A stretch of DNA of 62,231 bases, from the NCBI GenBank assembly GCA_040754075.1, contig JBFMDH010000041.1, positions 1-62,231 of the forward strand. The letters run 5' to 3'. The translations under genes were made by a program, and so were the position numbers. The notes beneath the pieces are model-generated. The model did not search any database, was not told the origin of the DNA, and saw nothing but the letters and a program-made list of their open reading frames with translations. Within the stretch, counting starts at the first letter, position 1. Each line of letters begins with the position of its first letter. Origin of the DNA: Acidobacteriota bacterium (GTDB lineage: Bacteria > Acidobacteriota > Blastocatellia > UBA7656). This document shows positions 1 through 9,791 of this stretch, piece by piece.

Positions 1-171
1 GTGGTCAATTGGTGTATCATAGATGGCATCAGGGATGTCCTCCGTAATTGAATTTGGCAAAATGATTTTATCAACTACGGTTCAAAACATCCCTTTCAAC
101 TTTTTCAACTCAATACTCAGGTTAAGTAACGATTAAAAATCCAAACAATTTTTTTCAGGCAACTGACGCTG

Positions 172-1470
172 CTATTTTAATATCGCCTGAAAACTTTTTT
201 GTGCGGCTTCAATGGTTCTTTCAATCAACGTTTCTGAATGCTGAATTGAAATGAATGCACATTCAAATTGCGAAGGCGCGAGGTAAACGCCTTCTTCGAG
301 CATGGCACGGAAAAACTTCCCGTAAAGTTCGGTATTGGCAAGTTTCGCGGTATTCCAATTAACCACCGGTTCATTAGCGAAAAAGGCGGTCATCATCGAA
401 CCTACACGATTGCTGGTCATCGCAATCCCCGCTTGCATTGCAGCATCTTTTAATCCCGCTTCAAGTTGTGCGCTTCGTCGTTCCAATAAATCGTAAGGGT
501 TTAACTCTTTCAATAATTTTAAAGTGACCAAACCTGCCGTAACCGCTAAGGGATTTCCTGAAAGCGTACCGGCTTGATAAACTCCGCCGGTTGGAGCCAC
601 AAAATCCATAATCTCATTTCTCCCGCCAAAGGCAGCGGCTGGCAGTCCTCCACCGATGATTTTTCCGAGACAAGTTAAATCGGGTTTCACGTTATAAAGC
701 GCCTGCGCGCCACCAAAAGCCACACGGGAACCGGTCATCACCTCATCAAAAATTAACAGCGCCCCATATTGAGCGGTAATTTCCCGGACAGCTTTCAAGT
801 ATCCTTGCCGTGGTGGGACACAGCCCATATTTCCGGCAATCGGTTCAATAATCACACAGGCAATTTCATTTCCCTGCTCGGAAAATATTTCGCGTAATTC
901 CGCTTCATCATTAAATTGGGCAACAATCGTGTGCCTGGCAAAATCTGCGGGAACGCCTGCGCTATCCGGGGTGCCAAAGGTTGCCAATCCCGAACCGGCT
1001 TTCACCAACAGGCTGTCAGAATGACCGTGATAGCAGCCTTCAAATTTAATGATTTTATCGCGTCCGGTATAACCACGAGCCAGACGAATCGCGCTCATCG
1101 TCGCTTCGGTTCCTGAACTAACCAGACGAACCTTTTCGATTGCCGGGTATGCCTCAGAAATGATTTCGGCAATTTCAATTTCGATTTCCGTCGGCGCACC
1201 ATAACTGGTGCCATGCCTTAAAGCTTCATGCAGGGCATCAATCACCGCTGGATGCGAATGACCCAGAATCATTGGACCCCAGGAACCTACATAATCAATG
1301 TAGCGATTGCCATCAACATCTGTCACCAATGCCCCGTCGGCGTCTTTGATAAAGACCGGTTTTCTGCCGACTGCGCGAAAGGCGCGAACCGGGCTATTGA
1401 CCCCACCGGGAATTTTATGTTGAGCGCGTTCAAACAAGTCATCGGATTTTTTGGTTATGAGTTCAGACAT
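172..1470 (-). CDS. hemL: Glutamate-1-semialdehyde 2,1-aminomutase
   Basis: PLP enzyme of the C5 tetrapyrrole pathway; it converts glutamate-1-semialdehyde to 5-aminolevulinate in the cytosol. The protein is 432 aa, normal for the family. Class III aminotransferase landmarks are visible: the N-terminal [12 protein letters not shown] signature (about residues 20-31), SSGTEA for PLP phosphate binding near residue 119, the FDEVMTG aspartate (D242), and the Schiff-base lysine in [11 protein letters not shown] (K270). I chose ATG at 1470 over the upstream in-frame GTG at 1476 because that GTG forms part of a GAGGTGA ribosome site lying just before the ATG. It is transcribed away from mtnB, with a shared divergent intergenic region. 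Function is secure by family; the start is an inference. Confidence 0.96.
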   Translation of the reverse strand: MSELITKKSDDLFERAQHKIPGGVNSPVRAFRAVGRKPVFIKDADGALVTDVDGNRYIDYVGSWGPMILGHSHPAVIDALHEALRHGTSYGAPTEIEIEIAEIISEAYPAIEKVRLVSSGTEATMSAIRLARGYTGRDKIIKFEGCYHGHSDSLLVKAGSGLATFGTPDSAGVPADFARHTIVAQFNDEAELREIFSEQGNEIACVIIEPIAGNMGCVPPRQGYLKAVREITAQYGALLIFDEVMTGSRVAFGGAQALYNVKPDLTCLGKIIGGGLPAAAFGGRNEIMDFVAPTGGVYQAGTLSGNPLAVTAGLVTLKLLKELNPYDLLERRSAQLEAGLKDAAMQAGIAMTSNRVGSMMTAFFANEPVVNWNTAKLANTELYGKFFRAMLEEGVYLAPSQFECAFISIQHSETLIERTIEAAQKSFQAILK

Positions 1471-1628
1471 TTTCACCTCGATTTTTTATTACAAGTCTAT
1501 TTGCGGATTTAAGAATGTTAATCATACAATCGCTTCTTGAATTGGTAAATTGCATCGCTTTTGAAAAGCATATCAATGACCTGTCTATGACCAAAAATAA
1601 CAAACTGAAAAACCGGCTTTTGGATAGA

Positions 1629-2246
1629 ATGTCGGTTCTCGAAAAAAATACCTTAGCCAAGTTATTGGAGAAGACCGGGCGCAATTTTTATAAGCGTGGG
1701 TGGGTATTGGGAACCAGCGGTAATTTCAGCACCGTTTTATGCGATGAACCTTTGGAGATAATGATTACCGCAAGCGGCGTTGATAAAGGCGATTTAGATG
1801 TGAACAAATTTTTAGTTATCAATTCCGAGGGTGAAGTAATTTCGGGAACCGGGTCGCCTTCGGCTGAAACCGCTTTACACCTGAAAATCGTTGAGCTAAA
1901 AAATGCGAAAGCTGTCTTACATACTCATTCCGTTTGGAGCACGATTCTTTCAAATACTTTTCGAGAAAATCGAGGCATCAAATTCGAGGGATTTGAAATG
2001 TTAAAAGGGTTAAGTGGCGTCACCACCCATGAGCATGAAGAATGGTTGCCGATAATTGAAAATTCGCAAAACTACTCTGAGTTAGCTGATACGTTGGAAA
2101 AAACTTTAATTGAACATCCTGCCTGTCATGGTGTTCTGTTGCACCAACATGGGCTTTACACCTGGGGAAATAATCTGGCGGAAGCCAAACGCCATATTGA
2201 AATCTTTGAATTTTTATTTGAAGTTAAGGGCAGAAGTCAGCAATAA
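1629..2246 (+). CDS. mtnB: Methylthioribulose-1-phosphate dehydratase
   Basis: Class II aldolase-fold zinc enzyme of the methionine salvage pathway. It dehydrates 5-methylthioribulose-1-phosphate to the diketo intermediate. The core features are GTSGNFS near the N-terminus, zinc histidines in HTHSVWS (H98 and H100), and the C-terminal HQHGLYTWG block. The frame is open upstream to an ATG at 1515, with another at 1587, but family members start close to the GTSGN block and are about 205 residues, so I chose the ATG at 1629 (205 aa). None of the three starts has a convincing ribosome site. It is first in a run with mtnD (16 nt downstream) and mtnC, which supports the assignment over other class II aldolases. 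Confidence 0.9.
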   Translation: MSVLEKNTLAKLLEKTGRNFYKRGWVLGTSGNFSTVLCDEPLEIMITASGVDKGDLDVNKFLVINSEGEVISGTGSPSAETALHLKIVELKNAKAVLHTHSVWSTILSNTFRENRGIKFEGFEMLKGLSGVTTHEHEEWLPIIENSQNYSELADTLEKTLIEHPACHGVLLHQHGLYTWGNNLAEAKRHIEIFEFLFEVKGRSQQ

Positions 2247-2261
2247 AGGAGGCAAACGGTT

Positions 2262-2825
2262 ATGGCAATATTAACGATTCCGGAAAATAACCTGACGATT
2301 AATGAGGTTTTGGAAATCAAAGAATATCTGGCAACCGTCGGAATTGAATTTGAACAATGGACACCGAATCATCCGCTTCCTGAAAACCCAACCAATGATG
2401 AGATACTTTCCGCTTATGAAGCCGAAATTGAAAATCTGAAAGTCAGAGGCGGTTATGTCACGGCTGATGTCATTAACATCACCCCGCAAACACCGGGCAT
2501 TGAAGCGATGCTTGCGAAATTCAATCGCGAACATTGGCATGATGAAGATGAAGTGCGGTTTATCATTCATGGTCGAGGTTTATTCCACATCAGACCGCAG
2601 GATGCGCCGGTGGTGGCAATCGAAGTCGAGGCTGGAGATTTGCTTCGCGTGCCCAGAGGCACTTTGCATTGGTTCAACCTTTGCGCCGAACGAGAAATTC
2701 GCGCCATCCGTTTATTTCAAGACCCGTCCGGGTGGACACCCAATTATACCGAGAGCGGAATCGATGCCAGATACGAACCGGTCTGTTTCGGCGTCGCGTA
2801 TCTACCCATCCCGAATGCGAGTTGA
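2262..2825 (+). CDS. mtnD: Acireductone dioxygenase
   Basis: Cupin-fold metalloenzyme of methionine salvage. With Fe it cleaves acireductone to the keto acid precursor of methionine plus formate; with Ni it makes CO and a different acid. The 187-aa length matches bacterial ARD. The metal ligands are clear: the HWHDEDE motif supplies H91, H93 and E97, and H136 lies in GTLHWF, the same spacing as in the Klebsiella enzyme. A strong AAAGGAGG ribosome site sits at 2245-2252, ten bases before the ATG. It lies between mtnB and mtnC and almost touches both, so the three are probably cotranscribed. Which metal is used cannot be told from sequence. Confidence 0.96.
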   Translation: MAILTIPENNLTINEVLEIKEYLATVGIEFEQWTPNHPLPENPTNDEILSAYEAEIENLKVRGGYVTADVINITPQTPGIEAMLAKFNREHWHDEDEVRFIIHGRGLFHIRPQDAPVVAIEVEAGDLLRVPRGTLHWFNLCAEREIRAIRLFQDPSGWTPNYTESGIDARYEPVCFGVAYLPIPNAS

Positions 2826-2828
2826 TTG

Positions 2829-3587
2829 ATGAACCGCGAAACCTTTAGTCAATCCATCAATACCATTCTTCTGGACATTGAAGGCACGACGACACCGGTT
2901 GATTTTGTCTATCAAACCCTTTTCCCTTTCGCTCGAAAGCATTTTAAATCCTATCTTGAGCAGAATATTCTGAACCCTGAAATTCAAGACGACCTGAAGC
3001 GGTTGCATCAGGAACAACTGAATGACACCAATGAAAACCTTGCCCCTCCGGAAATTCATCTTGAAAATCAGAGTTATGCGATTGACTCAGTGTTTCGTTA
3101 TCTTATTTGGTTGATGGACAGAGATAGAAAATCCCCGGCGTTGAAATCTTTGCAGGGAAAAATCTGGGAAGCCGGCTACCGAAACGGCGAGTTAACCGGC
3201 GAGGTGTTTGCCGATGTTCCAGTTGCTTTTCAACGCTGGCACAGCCAATCGAAAGCCATCTGCATTTATTCATCAGGAAGTGTGCTCGCTCAAAAATTAA
3301 TTTTTTCACATACTCGGTACGGCGATTTGACTCGATATATATCAAATTATTTCGACACCGCTGTCGGCGGGAAAAAGGCGACAGCGAGTTACCAACAAAT
3401 CCTCCGGAGTTTAAAAGTTCCCCCTGATAGGCTTCTGTTCATTTCCGATGTGATTGAAGAACTTGATGCCGCAAGAGCAAGTGGATTACCAACAAGTTGT
3501 TCAGTTCGTCCGGGAAACTCTCCGGTTTTCACTTTTAACCATCACCCGATGATTTATAGTTTCGATGAAGTTTTTCCTGACCTTTAA
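2829..3587 (+). CDS. mtnC: Enolase-phosphatase E1
   Basis: HAD-superfamily enzyme of methionine salvage. It enolises and then dephosphorylates 2,3-diketo-5-methylthiopentyl-1-phosphate to give the acireductone used by MtnD. The HAD nucleophile motif is near the N-terminus as LLDIEGTTTPVDFVY, with the nucleophile D16 and the family-typical E18 instead of a second aspartate. Later motifs are YSSGSV (motif II) and FISDVIEELDAAR (motif III/IV). The ATG at 2829 lies three bases after the mtnD stop; a TTG at 2826 is an in-frame alternative. The 252-aa length is normal. The mtnA and mtnP genes of the pathway are not in this window. Confidence 0.95.
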   Translation: MNRETFSQSINTILLDIEGTTTPVDFVYQTLFPFARKHFKSYLEQNILNPEIQDDLKRLHQEQLNDTNENLAPPEIHLENQSYAIDSVFRYLIWLMDRDRKSPALKSLQGKIWEAGYRNGELTGEVFADVPVAFQRWHSQSKAICIYSSGSVLAQKLIFSHTRYGDLTRYISNYFDTAVGGKKATASYQQILRSLKVPPDRLLFISDVIEELDAARASGLPTSCSVRPGNSPVFTFNHHPMIYSFDEVFPDL

Positions 3588-3592
3588 CCCCA

Positions 3593-4072
3593 ATGAAAGC
3601 TAAACATCATTTTTGGACATCGCTATTGACCGGTAGTGGGCTTTACCTTTTGAGTGGTTCCTGGACATCAATTGCAGGCGCACTGGTTGGTGGATTTTTA
3701 ATCGATGCCGATCATATTGTGGATCAATTGTGGTCAATCAAACGCCACTCACCACATATGAAAAAGATTCCTGAGATGTCACCCAAACAATTCAGTTTAA
3801 AAACTCTCTACATCAAATTTTTGCGCAGAAGAAAATTATTACGGCTGCCGTTAATTTTTCATGGATACGAATTCCTGTTGCTCTTCACTGTCCTGCTATT
3901 TTCGATAAAATCGCCCTTTTTTATTGGCTTTTTTGTTGGTTATGGATTGCATCTCGGACTTGATTTATACCGCCATGCTCACGAATTGAAATCGCTGTGG
4001 TTCTATTCGCTCGCCTATCGCGCCTATCACGGATTTAAACGGGAACAATTGGTAAAAGAAAATTATTTATAA
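3593..4072 (+). CDS. YdjM-like inner-membrane metal-dependent hydrolase family protein
   Basis: A 159-residue integral membrane protein resembling the YdjM/DUF457 'membrane-bound metal-dependent hydrolase' family. Visible features are an N-terminal HH pair (residues 5-6), a glycine-rich membrane segment ending in the DADH motif (about residues 38-41), and further hydrophobic segments with conserved H and D residues (HLGLDLYRHAH). The family is presumed to bind metal through these residues, but its substrate is unknown. The gene starts five bases after mtnC and could ride on the same transcript. There is no evidence that it takes part in methionine salvage. The stop codon overlaps the left arm of an inverted repeat. 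Confidence 0.7.
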   Translation: MKAKHHFWTSLLTGSGLYLLSGSWTSIAGALVGGFLIDADHIVDQLWSIKRHSPHMKKIPEMSPKQFSLKTLYIKFLRRRKLLRLPLIFHGYEFLLLFTVLLFSIKSPFFIGFFVGYGLHLGLDLYRHAHELKSLWFYSLAYRAYHGFKREQLVKENYL

Positions 4073-4128
4073 GGGCGATTTCGGTCGCTTGTTGTCAGTA
4101 TTGTCCATCATCACCTATAATCGCCCTT
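4071..4128. repeat. 10-bp inverted repeat between two genes
   Basis: AAGGGCGATT at 4071-4080 and its exact reverse complement AATCGCCCTT at 4119-4128 enclose 38 bases. The left arm covers the upstream stop codon; the right arm ends four bases before the GTG start of the next gene. No T-run follows, so it is not a classical intrinsic terminator. It may be a weak terminator or a structure that masks the downstream start, which has no obvious ribosome site. Confidence 0.5.
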
Positions 4129-4132
4129 CGCA

Positions 4133-6040
4133 GTGACCACGCCAACTAACAAACGCGAGATTCCATATCTTTTATTTATCGTTGCTTCTTTTGTCTTTGG
4201 ATTAACCTTTTCCTGGCAACGTTGGGGCAACCCGCTCGTAGACTGTGGACGAGAGATGAATCAACCGTTGCGCATTGCCGAAGGGCAAATGCTCTATTCA
4301 GATATCCGGCATATCTACGGACCTTTCTCGCCTTATCTGAATGCATTACTGTTTAAAATCTTTTCACCGTCGCTGAATGTGCTTTACACATCGGGAATCA
4401 TTACGGCTTTAATTATTATATTTTTGAGTTACTGGCTCTCGCGTCAAATCATGAGTCGGATTGCGGCTTTGGCTTCCACGCTGGCGATTATGTGGTTATG
4501 CGGGTTTAAACAGGCGGGAAATTATTTTTTGCCTTACTCCTACGGAGCACTGCACGCTTGCGCCCTGGGATTAATTTCACTTTTTTTCCTGGTAAATGCG
4601 GTGAAAACCACTGCCCCAACCAAGGAATCTGAAAAACATCAATCAATCCTGACCCGCAGATTTTTTTCAAACCACCTCGTCTGGTTATTTTTAGCCGGGG
4701 TGTTTGCAGGGTTTACGCTGTTGGCAAAAACCGAAATGGGGATTGCTGCCGTCGCCACAGGTATCATTGCCGGGGGAATACTGAATTATCCCAATTTGAA
4801 TAAATCGCTAAAATCAATCGCCTGCTTTTTTTTCCCAGCCTTACTCATCATCTCAGGGGTTTATGGATTTTTTATTGCCCAGGTAGGTTGGCAGGTTGTC
4901 TCGAATGAAAATTTCATCTTTTTTCAACATGTTCCGCCGGAGTTGGTCTATTTTAACCGGCGCATGTCGGGGCTGGATAAACCACTGGATTCAATTATTT
5001 CAATCATCGGTTCGTTGTTGCGTTTAGCCTTTTTAGCTGTTGCCATCGTCATCGTCAGTCAATTGATAACCTATAAAAAGGATAAACAGAGCGCCTCGGC
5101 AAATATCCCGCTCGCAGATGCCGGACAGGTTCAAATCATCTATCTGTGGGGACTCCTATTTTTATCAATAACGGTTATTTTTACGCTGTCATTTACCGGC
5201 ATCATGCAATGGGATAACGGACCCTATTTAGCGATGCCCATTCTCTTAATCGGGTCGATGGTCATCATCATTAAAGGTTATCTGAAAGAAATTTCCGCCA
5301 GAGGTTTTGCCCACCAGCACACCTTAATTGTTATCCTCTTCTCCGGGTATGCGCTCATCAGTTTATCGCGTGTCATTTTACGGGTGCGCAGTGGCGGAGC
5401 TTACAGTTCCTATCTACTTCCGGTTTCGGTAATCTTATTTACCTATATTCTGGCATATCAACTGCCCGGATTAATCAAGAATCCCAAAACCCGAATAATC
5501 GCCCGCAATATCACCATAGCCTTGATTTTGAGTGATGCGATTCTGACCTCATTTTTATTGGCGTATCGCTACCGGCAGAAAAATACCTATCCGATTATTA
5601 CTGAACGCGGAACCATTGTCGCCGTCAACGATTTGGGAATCGCCTTTGATAAAGCCATCGAATATATCAACCGCGAATCCGATGAAAATGATTATGTGGC
5701 GGTGATGCCTGAAGGAACTTCTTTAAATTTCTTTACCAGACGCGCCAATCCATTGAGAGAAGAAATCACTACCCCGGGTTTTCTGGACGCCGAAGGTGAG
5801 GAGCGAACCATTAAAAGGTTAGCCGAAACTCAAACCAAACTAATCTTGATTGCCAATCGCGCAACTTCGGAATTCGGGCCAATCCGTTTTGGTCGCGATT
5901 ACAATCAACGATTAATGCAATGGATTAAAGACCATTATGAAGAGAGTGAAGTTTTAGGACCCGTCGATAATCAGGATTTGCAAATCGGTGACCCGATTTT
6001 CTTCTTGAAAGCTTACCGGCGAAAAACCTCGTCAATGTAA
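4133..6040 (+). CDS. Polytopic membrane protein, GT-C glycosyltransferase-like
   Basis: A 635-residue protein with about ten to twelve hydrophobic segments and a soluble C-terminal part (from about residue 490). After the first membrane segment comes a loop with DCGREMNQPLRIAEGQ and YSDIRHIYGPFSPYLNALLF. Acidic residues followed by a 'YGPF/YGP' pattern are typical of ArnT/PMT-like (GT39/GT83, GT-C fold) enzymes that use lipid-linked sugars. The specific sugar and acceptor cannot be inferred. The start is GTG without a clear ribosome site, just behind an inverted repeat. It is convergent with the PQQ-propeller gene. A membrane protein of unknown function remains possible. Confidence 0.65.
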   Translation: MTTPTNKREIPYLLFIVASFVFGLTFSWQRWGNPLVDCGREMNQPLRIAEGQMLYSDIRHIYGPFSPYLNALLFKIFSPSLNVLYTSGIITALIIIFLSYWLSRQIMSRIAALASTLAIMWLCGFKQAGNYFLPYSYGALHACALGLISLFFLVNAVKTTAPTKESEKHQSILTRRFFSNHLVWLFLAGVFAGFTLLAKTEMGIAAVATGIIAGGILNYPNLNKSLKSIACFFFPALLIISGVYGFFIAQVGWQVVSNENFIFFQHVPPELVYFNRRMSGLDKPLDSIISIIGSLLRLAFLAVAIVIVSQLITYKKDKQSASANIPLADAGQVQIIYLWGLLFLSITVIFTLSFTGIMQWDNGPYLAMPILLIGSMVIIIKGYLKEISARGFAHQHTLIVILFSGYALISLSRVILRVRSGGAYSSYLLPVSVILFTYILAYQLPGLIKNPKTRIIARNITIALILSDAILTSFLLAYRYRQKNTYPIITERGTIVAVNDLGIAFDKAIEYINRESDENDYVAVMPEGTSLNFFTRRANPLREEITTPGFLDAEGEERTIKRLAETQTKLILIANRATSEFGPIRFGRDYNQRLMQWIKDHYEESEVLGPVDNQDLQIGDPIFFLKAYRRKTSSM

Positions 6041-6065
6041 CCGCGAAGTTTTTCGATTATCGTTC

Positions 6066-7418
6066 TCATTTATCCGATAACTTTTTGATGCAATAGAGAT
6101 TTTTTTCCCCACGCAAAAAAAGTTTTCCATTGGCTATTGCCGGTGAAGCATAAACCGGTTCATCAATAGAATTGACACTGATGACCTGGGGTGAGGCACC
6201 GGCTTTTAAAATGAACGCATCGCCATCTTCACTAATCATTAACAGCTTTTCATCAAAAGCGGTTAATGATGCGGTAAATTGAGCGGCAATCGGCAACCTC
6301 GCCTGATAAATCAATTTTCCGGTTTTGGCTTCAAGACAGGTGAGCACTCCTGTATCAGTAACCAGATATAAATATTCACCATAGAGAATCGGCGAAGGAA
6401 CGTAGGCGGTTGCTTTATCGAATTGCCAGACAAGATTTGGGGTATTGGCTAAATCGCCTTTTCCGCCCAACCGAATCGCAAGGGCGCGTTTGGCTTCGCT
6501 GCCTGCCGAAACATAAACCATATTGTGACCCGTGACCGGACTGGGAATGGCATTGCTTTCAACACCCGGTGCGCGCCATATTTCTTTACCCGTCGCCGGG
6601 TCATAAGCGATCACACTTTCCGCGCCACTGGTCACCAGTTCAAAGTGATTTTCAACTTTAATGATTAAAGGTGTCGCCCAACTTCTACGATGGGTTCGCT
6701 GCACTCGCCAGATTGGCTTGCCGGTTTGTTTATCAAAAGCGGCAAGAAATGAAGTCTCCCCGTATTCCTGGTCACATTGAAGAATCACAAGGTTTTCAAA
6801 CAAAACCGGTGAAGTCCCAGGTCCCAGACCGCCTTTGGCAATGTTTCCAAAAGCGGTTTTCCACACACGTTTTCCTTCAAAGTCATAACAAAATAGCCCT
6901 TCAGCCTCTAATGACAGGTACACAAATTTCCCATCAGTAACCGGAGTGGTCGAGGCATAGGTATTTTTCCGATGGCGATTATCGAGAACTCTACCTTCGT
7001 GAACCGTTTTATCCCAGATGACTTTTCCTGATTCGCTATCGAGACAAATCAGTTTGATCGCATGACTATGGTCAGCGCCAACACTATCGGGATGACGGTA
7101 TTCTTGCCCTTTATGAATGTGGCGAATGGCTTCGGCACCCGGAATGATTTGCCCTTCGATAGAGGTCGTTAAAAAAATACGGTTGCCCCAGACGATTGGC
7201 GATGAATGTCCGCGCCCTTTAATTGCCGTTCTCCAAGCGATGTTTTTTGTCGCATTCCATTCTGTCGGCAGATTGGTTTCGGTTGATATACCACTACCAT
7301 CATTCCCTCGCCAACCCGTCCAATTGCCGTTTTGTCCAGAAACCATTATCGAAAACTGACTCACTAAAACCAACAATGAGGTTATAGAAATCAATTTGCT
7401 TAATCGAAGTTTCATCAT
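6066..7418 (-). CDS. Secreted PQQ-like beta-propeller protein
   Basis: A 450-residue exported protein with an N-terminal signal peptide (hydrophobic stretch about residues 8-27, ending near VSGQ). Repeated propeller blades follow of the type 'G.RIFLTT', 'WDKTVHEG', 'VYLSLEAEGLFCYD' and 'GKEIWRAPG', characteristic of PQQ_2/BamB-like WD-type propellers. The N-terminal WTGWRGNDGSGIS motif is common in the planctomycete/acidobacterial 'outer membrane biogenesis protein BamB-like' group. True PQQ or metal ligands of alcohol dehydrogenases were not recognised, so enzymatic activity should not be assumed. Two adjacent ATG codons (7418 and 7415) can start it. It is 20 nt downstream of hutU on the same strand, so it may be read through from that gene. 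Confidence 0.8.
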   Translation of the reverse strand: MMKLRLSKLISITSLLVLVSQFSIMVSGQNGNWTGWRGNDGSGISTETNLPTEWNATKNIAWRTAIKGRGHSSPIVWGNRIFLTTSIEGQIIPGAEAIRHIHKGQEYRHPDSVGADHSHAIKLICLDSESGKVIWDKTVHEGRVLDNRHRKNTYASTTPVTDGKFVYLSLEAEGLFCYDFEGKRVWKTAFGNIAKGGLGPGTSPVLFENLVILQCDQEYGETSFLAAFDKQTGKPIWRVQRTHRRSWATPLIIKVENHFELVTSGAESVIAYDPATGKEIWRAPGVESNAIPSPVTGHNMVYVSAGSEAKRALAIRLGGKGDLANTPNLVWQFDKATAYVPSPILYGEYLYLVTDTGVLTCLEAKTGKLIYQARLPIAAQFTASLTAFDEKLLMISEDGDAFILKAGASPQVISVNSIDEPVYASPAIANGKLFLRGEKNLYCIKKLSDK

Positions 7419-7438
7419 CTTTTCAAATAGAAAACCGG

Positions 7439-9103
7439 CTACTTTGTGCGCTCTATCATTGGAATTTTTATGCCCTTTTCCTGGGCGGTTTTCTTTGCGT
7501 CTTCGTATCCGGCGTCTACATGACGCGCCACACCAATCCCCGGGTCATTGGTTAAAACCCGGTTCAATCGCTTTGCGCCATCTGCGGTGCCGTCGGCTAC
7601 GCTCACTTGCCCTGCATGTAGGGAATACCCGATGCCAACCCCGCCGCCGTTATGAATCGAAACCCAACTCGCCCCGGATGCGGTATTCAACAAAGCATTT
7701 AAAAGCGGCCAATCAGCGATGGCATCCGAACCATCCAACATCGCTTCGGTTTCGCGGAAAGGTGAGGCGACCGAACCGGTATCTAAATGATCACGACCGA
7801 TCACCACAGGGGCTTCGATTTTGCCGGTTTTTACTAAATCATTTATCGCTTCTCCGAATTCCGCGCGTTCACCATAGCCTAGCCAGCAGATACGCGCCGG
7901 CAATCCTTGAAATTTGACGCGCTCGCGCGCCAGGCGTAACCACCTTGCCAACACTTCATCATCGGGGAAGAGTTCAAGCGCGAGATTGTCGGTGATTTCT
8001 ATATCTTTGGGATTGCCTGAAAGCGCCGCCCAACGAAATGGACCTCTACCTTCACAAAAAAGCGGACGAATATATTCAGGCACAAAGCCCGGAATGTCAT
8101 AAGCATTTTCAACGCCAACCTGTTTTGCCTGAGTGCGGATATTGTTGCCGTAATCGAAAGTTATCGCCCCCAGCTTTTGTAATTCAAGCATAGCGCGGAC
8201 GTGTTCACCCATCGCATTCATCGAACGGCGGATATACTCATCCGGGTCGGAATTCCTGAGTTCTTCGGCATCTTCAAGCGCCAGCCCATTGGGAACATAG
8301 CCATTCAGCGCATCGTGGGCGCTGGTCTGGTCTGTCAAAATATCGGGCACGATATTGCGCCGCACCAATTCCGGTAAGATGTCAGCGCAATTGCCAACCA
8401 AGCCGACCGAGATGGCTTCTTCACGACTTTCGGCATCATTTAACAGATTCAATGCTTCATCCAATGAATAAGCAATCAAATCGCAATAACCGGTTTTCAA
8501 TCTTTTTTCAATTCTCTGCGGGTCAACGTCGATTCCTAAAAACCGCGCTCCGTTCATCGTAGCCGCTAGCGGTTGAGCGCCACCCATCCCGCCCATGCCA
8601 CCCGAAACAATCAATTTATTTTTTAGCGACCCATTGAAATGTTTTTTTCCCGACGCCGCGAAAGTTTCAAACGTCCCCTGAACGATGCCCTGACTGCCGA
8701 TATAAATCCAACTCCCGGCAGTCATCTGCCCGTACATCATCAAACCCAATTTTTCGAGTCGATGAAATTCATCCCAATTCGACCACTGTCCAACCAGATT
8801 GGAATTCGCCAGCAACACTCTCGGCGCATATTCATGGGTACGAAAAATACCTACGGGTTTACCCGATTGAACCAGCAAGGTTTCATCATTTTCCAGTTCA
8901 CGAAGTGATTGAACGATGGCATCAAATGCCTGCCAGTTACGCGCCGCTTTCCCGACACCGCCATAAACAATTAAATCATCAGGGCGTTCGGCTACCTCCT
9001 GGTCGAGATTATTCATGAGCATTCTCAGTGCCGCTTCCTGGTGCCATCCCTTACAACTGATCCGGCTGCCGCGTGGCGCGCTCACTTTTTTTCTGTCGTG
9101 CAT
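7439..9103 (-). CDS. hutU: Urocanate hydratase
   Basis: Second enzyme of histidine degradation. It uses tightly bound NAD+ to convert urocanate to imidazolone propionate. The 554-aa length is typical. Diagnostic stretches include the N-terminal [29 protein letters not shown], the glycine-rich NAD site [30 protein letters not shown], and the catalytic cysteine in [13 protein letters not shown]. The ATG at 9103 is preceded by a G-rich ribosome site (GGGGTC). hutH lies about 0.7 kb upstream on the same strand, but a gene on the opposite strand sits between them, so they are probably separate transcription units. hutI and hutF/hutG are not in the window. Confidence 0.98.
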   Translation of the reverse strand: MHDRKKVSAPRGSRISCKGWHQEAALRMLMNNLDQEVAERPDDLIVYGGVGKAARNWQAFDAIVQSLRELENDETLLVQSGKPVGIFRTHEYAPRVLLANSNLVGQWSNWDEFHRLEKLGLMMYGQMTAGSWIYIGSQGIVQGTFETFAASGKKHFNGSLKNKLIVSGGMGGMGGAQPLAATMNGARFLGIDVDPQRIEKRLKTGYCDLIAYSLDEALNLLNDAESREEAISVGLVGNCADILPELVRRNIVPDILTDQTSAHDALNGYVPNGLALEDAEELRNSDPDEYIRRSMNAMGEHVRAMLELQKLGAITFDYGNNIRTQAKQVGVENAYDIPGFVPEYIRPLFCEGRGPFRWAALSGNPKDIEITDNLALELFPDDEVLARWLRLARERVKFQGLPARICWLGYGERAEFGEAINDLVKTGKIEAPVVIGRDHLDTGSVASPFRETEAMLDGSDAIADWPLLNALLNTASGASWVSIHNGGGVGIGYSLHAGQVSVADGTADGAKRLNRVLTNDPGIGVARHVDAGYEDAKKTAQEKGIKIPMIERTK

Positions 9104-9264
9104 ATTTAAGACCCCGTTTCATGAAAAAAATCACCCTTATAGGGAATTGATTCTACGTTTTTTTAATAGTATCTTTACATCGGATAGCATTGAAATCGAA
9201 AATATTTTGGAAACCTCATCACAGCGATTGCGTTACAAAAAATTGAGTTGAAGAGGTAAATGTT

Positions 9265-9588
9265 ATGACCCCCACAAGAGAACTATTTTTAGATCGCAGA
9301 CTTTTCTTCTATGTCATTCTGGTTATCATCATGTCCGGTTATGATGCCGTTGCCACCATGCAGCACATTGGTCGCGGGGTTGCAGCCGAAGGCAATCCGT
9401 TGATGGAATCGCTGATTGAACGAAGCGCGCTGCTTTTTTTCTTCGTTAAAATGGCGATAACCACCTTTTGCATGTACGTCTTTTATCGTTTTTCTCATAA
9501 AAAAGCCGCGAGAATCGGCATCCAAACGGCTGTCGGGCTTTATTCTCTTCTCTGTGTTTACCATTCAATGATTATTTTGTTTGGTTAA
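9265..9588 (+). CDS. DUF5658-like small membrane protein
   Basis: A 107-residue protein with about three hydrophobic helices. The first segment contains GYDAVATMQHIGRG followed by AEGNPLME, a pattern resembling the DUF5658 family (an aspartate in the first helix and an 'E.NPLM' motif). The family's function is unknown. The ATG has a GAAGAGG ribosome site ten bases upstream. It is divergent from hutU and convergent with hutH, sitting between the two histidine-degradation genes. No link to histidine use can be shown. Confidence 0.7.
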   Translation: MTPTRELFLDRRLFFYVILVIIMSGYDAVATMQHIGRGVAAEGNPLMESLIERSALLFFFVKMAITTFCMYVFYRFSHKKAARIGIQTAVGLYSLLCVYHSMIILFG

Positions 9589-9597
9589 ACCGATTTG

Positions 9598-9689
9598 TAG
9601 TCTGTTGCTCCCTGATGATGATTAGCAGCCGCTCAATGCTTTAAGGTGATCATCACTTTCTTGCCCCCAAGACAAGGGGCAACAGACTA
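9598..9689. repeat. Nested inverted repeats in a convergent intergenic region
   Basis: TAGTCTGTTGC (9598-9608) pairs perfectly with GCAACAGACTA (9679-9689). Inside, TTGCCCC (9661-9667) pairs with GGGGCAA (9676-9682), which shares bases with the outer right arm, so the two stems exclude one another. A third match, TGATGATGA against TGATCATCA, lies within. The element sits between the 3' ends of the DUF5658 gene and hutH. It could be a bidirectional terminator, a small RNA or a degenerate repeat element. No long T-run is present. Confidence 0.5.
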
Positions 9690-9791
9690 GAATTTTATTC
9701 CTCAGCCTATTTAACGCTTCATAAATTTCCTCAAATAATTTTAAATCTTCAAAATCTGAACTTATCGGTAAGGTGATGAACCTATGGTTTT

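Noticed and set aside
1-171. Gene at the left edge
   Set aside because: No convincing frame, ribosome site or RNA structure was seen in these 171 bases.
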